A DNA stretch of 11,822 bases from positions 1-11,822 of the forward strand of contig JAQGGV010000065.1 in NCBI GenBank assembly GCA_028289185.1. Direction: 5' to 3'. The DNA is from Candidatus Saccharimonadota bacterium (GTDB lineage Bacteria > Patescibacteriota > Saccharimonadia > Saccharimonadales > Saccharimonadaceae). Made by a program: the position numbers and the translations under genes. Of the stretch, positions 7,088-11,822 are shown piece by piece (positions within the stretch are counted from its first letter, which is position 1; every line of letters starts with the position of its first letter). A model generated the notes under the pieces. The model saw only the letters and a list, made by a program, of their open reading frames with translations, was not told the origin of the DNA and did not search any database.

Positions 7088-8220
7088 GGGCGCGGTTCTA
7101 CCTTGGTGTAGTTGTCGCTGACGACTTTGCGGATTTTGGTGATGAATAGTGATTTGTCGAAGCGTTTGGCTTTGCGGCGAAGCGTGCCAGGTAGGAAATT
7201 TATCGAGCCGGCATAACGAATTGCATTGACGACGTTTTCGGTGTTTTGATCACGGAATAATACGCCACTGACGCCGTCCTCGACGATGTCCTTGGCGCCA
7301 CCACGACCAAGTGCGATGACTGGCGCTCCGGCGGCGAGTGCTTCTACCTGGACGATGCCGAAGTCCTCGTCGGCTGGCATGATAAAACCTTTGGCATGAT
7401 TGAGTGCTTCGGTAACGGCAGTATCGGATGCGTCCCCAGTTCTGTCAGTATAGAATTCAACAGATGGTCCGGCTAGCTCAATCAGCTTCTCGTGCTCTGG
7501 ACCATTGCCATAGACCTTTAAGGGGACTTTGAGCTCAGTTGCTGCTGATACGGCCAGGTCAATTCGTTTGTAGGGGACTTGGCGACCAAGCGCAACGTAG
7601 TAATCACCACGCGTGCGTGCGGGGTCGAAGCGCTCGACATCGACTGGTGGGTGGATGATGGTCGACGGCTTGCCATAGTATTTTTTGATGCGACGTTGGA
7701 CTTCGGTGCTGTTGGCGATGAATACATCGACGGCCTGGGCAGCATGGTAATCGGCCTTGCGCTGCGGCGGGATGAAAAACGGCATCGCAAAACGAATCAA
7801 CCAGTTAAGTTTGCCAAAGCTTGGGTCGCGGCGATATTCTTCGTAGTGCGACCAGTAGTAGCGTGTCGGTGTGTGACAGTAGCAGATGTGAACCTGATCA
7901 TCACGTGTTTTGCGGACTTGTTTGGCCTCGGCACTGGAGCTGCTGATGATGATATCGAATTCAGACAGATCCAAATTTCGAAAGGCGCGGACGCGCTGCA
8001 TCGGGAAGAATTTATGCATGCGCTTAAGAGGACCGGGTAAGTTCTGCAGGTGAGTTGTACGGATGTCGAGCCCAGCAAAGTCAGGCATTTTGTCGGCGGC
8101 AAATGTGCTGGTATAAATTGGTGCATCCGGGAATGCTTCGTGCAATGCCAGCACGACCTTTTCGGCACCGCCCATGTTTGTTAACCAGTCAGCAACGATG
8201 GCGATTTTTGGTGCGGGCAT
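7084..8220 (-). CDS. GT4-type glycosyltransferase, possibly a mannosyltransferase
   Basis: A 378-residue GT-B fold enzyme of the glycosyltransferase group 1 (GT4) family, expected to act at the inner face of the membrane on a lipid-linked glycan. The N-terminal half begins KIAIVADWLTNMGGAEKVV (5-23), with the typical acceptor-side GGAE loop, and has CYCHTPTRYYW (113-123), a hallmark of the WbaZ/RfaB-like subgroup. The C-terminal nucleotide-sugar domain has VALGRQVPYKRIDLAV (209-224), VYGNGPE (236-242) and the EX7E signature E285-E293 in EDFGIVQVE, followed by AGAPVIALGRGGAKDIV (298-313). No signal peptide or clear membrane segment is present. A GDP-mannose donor is plausible from the subgroup and the nearby manC-like gene, but this is inference. 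It is the middle gene of a tight operon: its ATG overlaps the upstream stop (TAATG), its own stop overlaps the galE start, and a strong ribosome binding site precedes it. Confidence 0.9.
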   Translation of the reverse strand: MPAPKIAIVADWLTNMGGAEKVVLALHEAFPDAPIYTSTFAADKMPDFAGLDIRTTHLQNLPGPLKRMHKFFPMQRVRAFRNLDLSEFDIIISSSSAEAKQVRKTRDDQVHICYCHTPTRYYWSHYEEYRRDPSFGKLNWLIRFAMPFFIPPQRKADYHAAQAVDVFIANSTEVQRRIKKYYGKPSTIIHPPVDVERFDPARTRGDYYVALGRQVPYKRIDLAVSAATELKVPLKVYGNGPEHEKLIELAGPSVEFYTDRTGDASDTAVTEALNHAKGFIMPADEDFGIVQVEALAAGAPVIALGRGGAKDIVEDGVSGVLFRDQNTENVVNAIRYAGSINFLPGTLRRKAKRFDKSLFITKIRKVVSDNYTKVEPRP

Positions 8221-9656
8221 TATTTTGCTCCTGTCTTACGAAATACGACCGCCACCGTCTTGAATAATATTTTAATATCTAACCAGAATGACCAGTTTTG
8301 CGCATAGAATGTTTCTAGTTCGATACGCTCCTCGAATGTCAGGTTGCTACGGCCCGATACTTGCCATAGGCCAGTGACACCCGATTTTACACTGTGGAGT
8401 AGCGCTGTTTTGGCTGGAGAGAATTTTGACTCTTGCGGCAGGATTGGTCGTGGTCCAACCAGACTGAGGTCGCCCTTGAATACGTTAATCAGCTGCGGTA
8501 ATTCGTCGAGTGATGAATTTCGTAGGAAGTGACCAAAACTCGTTATACGTGGGTCATTTTCAACCTTGCGGTGCTGTTCGTACTCATCAGCTAAATCTTT
8601 ACGGTCCATTGTACGGAACTCATCCGCTGCATCACGACGGCCGTATTCTGGTCGCATGCTGCGGAATTTAATCAGGCTGACTGGCTGACTGAATCGGCTC
8701 AAACGTTTGCTAATGTAAAATATTGGGCCAGGATTCAGTATCATTTGCAGAATAATCAGAATGAGGAAAATAGGCGACAGGACAATAATTAAGATGCATG
8801 AAATGATGCGATCAAAAATTGTTTTGGTGATTGCGCCCCAACCAACAAGTGGCGTCTGACTGACGCTAATCATTGGGTAACCCAGGAAGACATCAACGGT
8901 ATTCTTGCCAGTATAGAATTCCGGTTCGCCGGGTATAAAATTGTAGCTGATGTGATTGACCTGTGCGGCGCCCAGAATAAGTTGGTTACGCTCGGCGCTG
9001 TCATATAGATCTGTTTGGATGATAGTCGTTATGCGCAGTTCCCGGACGTGTTTGAGTGCTGATTCGACTGTCGAGAAATGTTCGATGTGTAGACCGTTAG
9101 GCACGATTTTGGCTGGTCCTGCGATGGCAACTATTTTGTAGCCGCTCCGCTGAGTGTTGGACAAACTAGCGGCAATATCACTGGTCGCACCACTGTCGCC
9201 GATGATAAGTACGCGACTGACGCCACGGCCATAATAGAATAACAGCCCTCGAACGAGGCGGAAGACTTCGCGTTCCAGCAGGAGTAGCAGGAATGATCCA
9301 GCAAAGGCGTAAACGGCAACCAATCGTGCTGGGAAGAAGTGTTTTTCGGTGACGTATTCCCAACCAATAATGACGAGGATACCAATGAATGCACCAAGGG
9401 CAATTTTGCCCCATTCAACCAATCGACGAGAGTACGTACTGGCGTTGTACAGGCCTATTGATGCAAAAATAATGATCCAAATCGGGACGATAACGGCGAA
9501 GGCTTCCAGATAGTCTGTCGCATACACCGGCGCCAACAGTGGGCGGGGGTCGTAGTGTACACGTAGAATGTAGGCCATCGTAAATGCAACGAGTAGTACC
9601 AGTATGTCGGCAAGTAGCAGTAAGAGGCTGTAAAACTTGGTGTTCTTGGTAGGCAT
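8220..9656 (-). CDS. Polyprenyl-phosphate sugar-1-phosphate transferase (WbaP/WcaJ-type polytopic phosphoglycosyltransferase)
   Basis: A 478-residue membrane protein that should start glycan synthesis by moving a sugar-1-phosphate from a nucleotide sugar to undecaprenyl phosphate. The N-terminal third has about four membrane helices (roughly 10-31, 51-70, 84-100 and 112-127). Residues about 145-265 form the nucleotide-binding-like regulatory domain (VLIIGDSGATS at 149-159). The hydrophobic re-entrant segment is at about 279-308. The catalytic bacterial sugar transferase domain then follows, with KFRSM (330-334), LRNSSLDELPQLINVFKGD (378-396) carrying the conserved Asp-Glu pair, LVGPRP (399-404) and SGVTGLWQVSGRS (425-437). 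The length fits the polytopic subfamily (460-480) rather than the short monotopic one. The sugar is unknown; glucose, galactose and N-acetyl sugars occur in this family. It heads the leftward operon with glycosyltransferase and galE. The ATG at 9654-9656 has no Shine-Dalgarno sequence and lies beside a promoter-like sequence. Confidence 0.93.
   Translation of the reverse strand: MPTKNTKFYSLLLLLADILVLLVAFTMAYILRVHYDPRPLLAPVYATDYLEAFAVIVPIWIIIFASIGLYNASTYSRRLVEWGKIALGAFIGILVIIGWEYVTEKHFFPARLVAVYAFAGSFLLLLLEREVFRLVRGLLFYYGRGVSRVLIIGDSGATSDIAASLSNTQRSGYKIVAIAGPAKIVPNGLHIEHFSTVESALKHVRELRITTIIQTDLYDSAERNQLILGAAQVNHISYNFIPGEPEFYTGKNTVDVFLGYPMISVSQTPLVGWGAITKTIFDRIISCILIIVLSPIFLILIILQMILNPGPIFYISKRLSRFSQPVSLIKFRSMRPEYGRRDAADEFRTMDRKDLADEYEQHRKVENDPRITSFGHFLRNSSLDELPQLINVFKGDLSLVGPRPILPQESKFSPAKTALLHSVKSGVTGLWQVSGRSNLTFEERIELETFYAQNWSFWLDIKILFKTVAVVFRKTGAK
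8228..8232 (-). promoter_or_regulatory. Ribosome binding site of the GT4 glycosyltransferase gene
   Basis: Read on the minus strand this is AGGAG, ending 7 bases before the ATG at 8220-8218. It fixes the start at the TAATG overlap with the preceding gene. Confidence 0.75.
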
Positions 9657-9662
9657 AATGTA

Positions 9663-9690
9663 ACTATAACTATACCATTTTTCCTCTCAA
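9663..9690 (-). promoter_or_regulatory. Promoter of the phosphoglycosyltransferase-GT4-galE operon, leaderless
   Basis: On the minus strand, TTGAGA (9690-9685; 5 of 6 to TTGACA) is followed after 16 bases by TATAGT (9668-9663; 5 of 6 to TATAAT). The -10 ends 6 bases before the start codon, so transcription should begin at about the ATG itself. A second identical TATAGT lies directly upstream (9674-9669), making a tandem -10 pair. This is the best-supported promoter in the window together with the one at 11356. Confidence 0.65.
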
Positions 9691-9699
9691 TATATAGGG

Positions 9700-9705
9700 T
9701 ATACT
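9700..9705 (+). promoter_or_regulatory. Possible -10 box of the O-antigen ligase-like gene (leaderless)
   Basis: TATACT matches 5 of 6 bases of TATAAT and ends 6 bases before the ATG at 9712. The predicted transcript start is about 9711-9713, on the start codon. The -35 region would fall in the T-rich stretch at about 9676-9683, where there is no good match and where it would overlap the spacer of the leftward promoter. Confidence 0.5.
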
Positions 9706-9711
9706 GGGTAC

Positions 9712-11025
9712 ATGAAGCATAGGCTCTTTGAGCGAATTCTGGTCGGAATATTGCTGGTTGTGGCGGCGGGCATTGTCGTCCATGCACCGCTGAGTGTTTG
9801 GCTGGGTACGGTATGGCCGCACTGGGCAGAAGTCATCAAGTCTTGGAAAGAGCTATTGATGGCACTGGCATTGGTGTTGTTTATCGTTATTGCTGCCCAG
9901 CGCAAGATGGTCACGGTACTACTCAACGACAGGTTGATGCAGCTATCGCTCTTCTTTGTCGGCATCCATTTCCTGATGATTGCTGCGTTTGATAACGGTC
10001 TGCATTCAGCCGGCGCTGGCATCTTGATCGATCTGCGCTATGTGCTGTATTTCGTGCTGGTGTATGGAACGCTTCGGTTGTTTCCGCAATACCGCAAGCT
10101 ATTCCTGCAGGTATTTGTCGGTGGGGCAGTCGTCGTGATTGGTTTTGCACTATTGCAACTGTTCGTCCTGCCCAAGGATATTCTGACGCACATAGGCTAT
10201 AGCAAAGCGACCATCGTACCGTACCTGACAGTTGACCAAAATCCGAACTACATCCGTATCAACAGCACACTACGTGGGCCAAACCCACTCGGCGCCTATG
10301 CGGTTATCGTACTGTCGTTCCTGGTGGCCTACGCTGTCAAACATGGCCGACGTTTGCAGTACAACCAACGATTATGGTTGGGAATTCTGGCTGCTATAGC
10401 AGGGCTTATCGTTGGAACGTCATATTCACGCAGTAGTATGATTGGTTTGATTGTGGCGATTATCGTCACCCTGGCAGCAGTCGCGACGGCAAAGGCCAGA
10501 AAGCAGTTACTGACAACCATGGTGATTGCGATTGTTGTGGTCGGTGGGCTTATCTTTGCCTTTCGTGACAATTCGGTCATATCAAATGTACTACTGCACG
10601 ATAATCCGACTGGCGGTAGTACGGTTGATTCCAACGCTGGTCATGCCGAATCACTGGTCGACGGTATGAAACGATTTGTCGTCGAGCCATTTGGTGGTGG
10701 CGTTGGCAGCACTGGATCGGCTTCAATACCAACCAAGGCCCCACTGATTATCGAGAATCAATACCTATTCGTTGCCCACGAAGCCGGTTGGGCTGGGCTA
10801 ATTGTCTTTGTCTGGCTGTTCGTCGAAGTTATGAAGCGCTTGTGGCAACGACGTGCGGGAGTGCTGGCATTGGCAGTATTCGCCAGTGGTTGCGGCCTGG
10901 CCGTGATTGGTCTGTTGCTGCCTGTATGGACTGACGACACGATTAGTATTATCTGGTGGGGACTGGCTGCTGTTGCTGTTTCTTCTCCGCTGGGAGGCTT
11001 GTATGGCACGCGAAAGAGCCACTAA
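9712..11025 (+). CDS. O-antigen ligase/polymerase-like (Wzy/WaaL, PF04932-type) membrane protein
   Basis: A 437-residue protein with around ten or more hydrophobic helices, including roughly 8-25, 47-62, 76-93, 105-121, 130-152, 191-208, 221-235, 241-259, 268-284, 360-374, 384-404 and 411-424. Seen in sequence: STLRGPNPLGAYAV (185-198) and GTSYSRSSMIGLIVAI (235-250), the typical O-antigen ligase core motifs (compare the usual TxSRGAWLG). A large soluble loop at about 285-350 is followed by IENQYLFVAHEAGWAGL (347-363), the counterpart of the family's HNxYLxxLxExG motif. Such proteins either join finished glycans to an acceptor or polymerise lipid-linked repeat units on the outer membrane face; sequence alone does not separate the two. 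It is divergent from the glycan-priming operon, which fits a shared pathway. Its last 23 bases overlap the lexA-like gene. It has no Shine-Dalgarno sequence and an apparently leaderless start. Confidence 0.82.
   Translation: MKHRLFERILVGILLVVAAGIVVHAPLSVWLGTVWPHWAEVIKSWKELLMALALVLFIVIAAQRKMVTVLLNDRLMQLSLFFVGIHFLMIAAFDNGLHSAGAGILIDLRYVLYFVLVYGTLRLFPQYRKLFLQVFVGGAVVVIGFALLQLFVLPKDILTHIGYSKATIVPYLTVDQNPNYIRINSTLRGPNPLGAYAVIVLSFLVAYAVKHGRRLQYNQRLWLGILAAIAGLIVGTSYSRSSMIGLIVAIIVTLAAVATAKARKQLLTTMVIAIVVVGGLIFAFRDNSVISNVLLHDNPTGGSTVDSNAGHAESLVDGMKRFVVEPFGGGVGSTGSASIPTKAPLIIENQYLFVAHEAGWAGLIVFVWLFVEVMKRLWQRRAGVLALAVFASGCGLAVIGLLLPVWTDDTISIIWWGLAAVAVSSPLGGLYGTRKSH
10992..10997 (+). promoter_or_regulatory. 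Ribosome binding site that decides the start of the LexA-like gene
   Basis: GGGAGG ends 5 bases before the ATG at 11003. It favours this start over the in-frame ATG at 10907, which would add 32 mostly hydrophobic residues read out of frame from the upstream membrane-protein gene. Confidence 0.8.
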
Positions 11026-11350
11026 AAAGCAGCAAGAATTGCTGCAATTCATCGGCGATTTCATCACCGAGAACAACTACGCGCCAAGTTATCGTGAAAT
11101 CATGAAGATGTTGGGGTACAAATCGGTATCGACGGTGGCAGTGCACGTTAATGGGCTCATCACCAAGGGCTATCTGACCAAATCGGACAAATCTGCCCGC
11201 TCTATACGACTAGCAACCGAGGGCGCTGTAACAGATGAAAACACCCACCTGGCGTGGCTGCGAACCGAGATTATGAAACGCGAAACGGCCGGTGACATGC
11301 CCGCGGAACTAGAAGTCCTGCAGCGAGCTGTCCAGATTCTCGAAAACTGA
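11003..11350 (+). CDS. LexA-type winged-helix DNA-binding protein without peptidase domain
   Basis: A 115-residue protein. Residues about 5-70 match the N-terminal DNA-binding domain of LexA: ATKKQQELLQFIGDFI (6-21), the NYAPSYREIMKMLGYKS segment (25-41; LexA has a PPTRAEIA-type helix here), the recognition helix STVAVHVNGLITKGYL (43-58), and a wing ending ARSIRLA (65-71). Canonical LexA is about 200 residues, with an Ala-Gly cleavage site and a C-terminal Ser/Lys autoprotease. None of these is present; residues 75-115 instead look like a short helical tail (LAWLRTEIM and LEVLQRAVQIL). It therefore cannot self-cleave as LexA does, unless a partner supplies that function. It probably acts as a transcription repressor; its targets are unknown, but the next promoter (11356-11384) is a natural candidate by proximity. 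It overlaps the ligase-like gene by 23 bases and has a strong ribosome binding site, so it is probably co-transcribed with it. Confidence 0.82.
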   Translation: MARERATKKQQELLQFIGDFITENNYAPSYREIMKMLGYKSVSTVAVHVNGLITKGYLTKSDKSARSIRLATEGAVTDENTHLAWLRTEIMKRETAGDMPAELEVLQRAVQILEN

Positions 11351-11355
11351 TTCAC

Positions 11356-11384
11356 TTTACTCAACCATAAGCTTTATCTATACT
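11356..11384 (+). promoter_or_regulatory. Promoter of the YoaR/VanW-like gene, leaderless
   Basis: TTTACT (11356-11361; 4 of 6 to TTGACA), a 17-base spacer and TATACT (11379-11384; 5 of 6 to TATAAT). The -10 ends 9 bases before the ATG at 11394, so the leader would be 0-3 bases. There is no Shine-Dalgarno sequence. An inverted repeat ATACT-6-AGTAT (11380-11384 and 11391-11395) spans the -10 and start codon. Confidence 0.6.
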
Positions 11385-11393
11385 GGTCATAGT

Positions 11394-11822
11394 ATGAATA
11401 GCCTCGAGATAAACTATTGGCTAAAACAGCACTGGCGTTTGCTGTTGGTTATCTTTGTGGCCGTGCTCATTCTGGGTGAAATGATCTACCAGATTGTCTA
11501 TCCAAGCAGTCACTTGATCCCAGGTACCAAAATTGATGGCGTTGTCATCGGTGGCCTACGTAAGGACGATGCTGCGACCAAACTCAGTGCAGCGTACGGC
11601 GAACTAAAACTAGACATTTACTTTGGTAAAAACGATGCCGCATTCCAATCGCCAAAGATGAGTGACGTTGGTATTAGCGTCGACAATGGTGATCGCATCG
11701 CAGCTATGGACTATCCGTTCTATCTGCGTATCATTCCTGGATCAATATTCTGGGCACAGGGGTTAGAAAAACCGGGTGATATCAAATACAACTATGATTC
11801 CGACAAAATTGCAGCCTATACC
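11394..11822 (+). CDS. Membrane-anchored envelope protein with YoaR-like putative peptidoglycan-binding domain, VanW family likely (3' end outside window)
   Basis: The first 143 residues of an open frame that runs off the window. A short basic, polar N-terminus (NYWLKQHWR) is followed by one membrane helix at about 17-34 (LLLVIFVAVLIL core) with no lipobox cysteine, so the rest should be outside the cytoplasm, anchored by an uncleaved signal. Just after the helix, IPGTKIDGVVIGGLRKDDAATKL (42-64) is the usual entry of YoaR-like/PG_binding_4 domains (compare the xGVxVGGxxxxEA pattern). These domains occur in VanW-family proteins and some L,D-transpeptidases. The catalytic or VanW part, if present, is beyond the window, so the exact class is open. 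The start is chosen because it is the first ATG after the lexA-like stop and is placed correctly behind a promoter-like sequence. Glycan-binding envelope proteins fit the surface-polysaccharide context. Confidence 0.6.
   Translation, partial: MNSLEINYWLKQHWRLLLVIFVAVLILGEMIYQIVYPSSHLIPGTKIDGVVIGGLRKDDAATKLSAAYGELKLDIYFGKNDAAFQSPKMSDVGISVDNGDRIAAMDYPFYLRIIPGSIFWAQGLEKPGDIKYNYDSDKIAAYT

Noticed and set aside
7579..8040. Long antisense open frame of 153 codons on the + strand within the GT4 glycosyltransferase gene.
   Set aside because: It is a shadow of the strongly conserved minus-strand gene, has no recognisable motif and has no ribosome binding site that I can see. Several similar shadows elsewhere were dropped for the same reasons.
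10907..11002. N-terminal extension of the LexA-like protein with a hydrophobic, possible membrane segment.
   Set aside because: This is the ligase-like gene read in another frame. The strong GGGAGG sits before the ATG at 11003, and LexA-like homology begins right after that ATG.
1..11822. Stop-codon recoding (TGA as glycine) as in Gracilibacteria/SR1.
   Set aside because: TGA ends aclB, the GT4 gene and the lexA-like gene at the expected protein ends, and no conserved protein contains an internal TGA.
1..11822. Mobile elements, CRISPR arrays, tRNA or rRNA genes, long repeats.
   Set aside because: I found no transposase or integrase, repeat arrays, cloverleaf-like segments or rRNA sequence; the gaps between genes are at most 77 bases.

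Overview
This window looks like a piece of a small, very compact bacterial genome. I infer Candidatus Saccharibacteria (TM7) or another Patescibacteria/CPR lineage, although no rRNA or other marker gene is present to prove it. The support is near-total coding (about 179 non-genic bases in 11,822), gene starts that touch or overlap the preceding stop, operon-head genes with -10-like boxes directly against their start codons (apparent leaderless mRNAs), roughly balanced base composition, and a cell-envelope gene set. TGA acts as an ordinary stop (for example at the aclB end, the glycosyltransferase end and the lexA-like end), so the Gracilibacteria/SR1 glycine code is not in use.

Layout from left to right. 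(1) 1-372, +: the 3' end of a mannose-1-phosphate guanylyltransferase gene (GDP-mannose supply). (2) 369-818, -: a GNAT acetyltransferase, convergent with the first gene and sharing a CTAG stop tetramer with it. (3) 896-6068, +: a four-gene apparent operon: small and large subunits of a two-subunit ATP-citrate lyase (overlapping by ATGA), then glmS one base later, then dut one base later. (4) 9656-6071, -: a three-gene apparent operon: polyprenyl-phosphate sugar-1-phosphate transferase, GT4 glycosyltransferase, galE, joined by TAATG and ATGA overlaps and converging on dut with only 2 bases between stops. (5) 9712-11350, +: an O-antigen ligase/polymerase-like membrane protein whose 3' end overlaps a small LexA-type DNA-binding protein that has no peptidase domain. 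(6) 11394 to the window end, +: the start of a membrane-anchored YoaR/VanW-like envelope protein.

How the genes fit together. Most of them serve surface-glycan synthesis: ManC makes GDP-mannose, GlmS makes glucosamine-6-phosphate, GalE makes UDP-galactose, the phosphoglycosyltransferase primes a lipid carrier, the GT4 enzyme extends it, and the ligase/polymerase-like protein finishes or transfers the chain. The unexpected element is ATP-citrate lyase, which makes acetyl-CoA and oxaloacetate from citrate, ATP and CoA. It keeps every catalytic residue I could identify. Its place directly upstream of glmS suggests, as inference only, that citrate-derived acetyl-CoA feeds N-acetylation of glucosamine in an organism with little central metabolism. 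No other TCA or reverse-TCA gene is visible here.

No stretch longer than 77 bases lacks a gene. I saw no tRNA, rRNA, CRISPR array, insertion sequence, long repeat or convincing intrinsic terminator.
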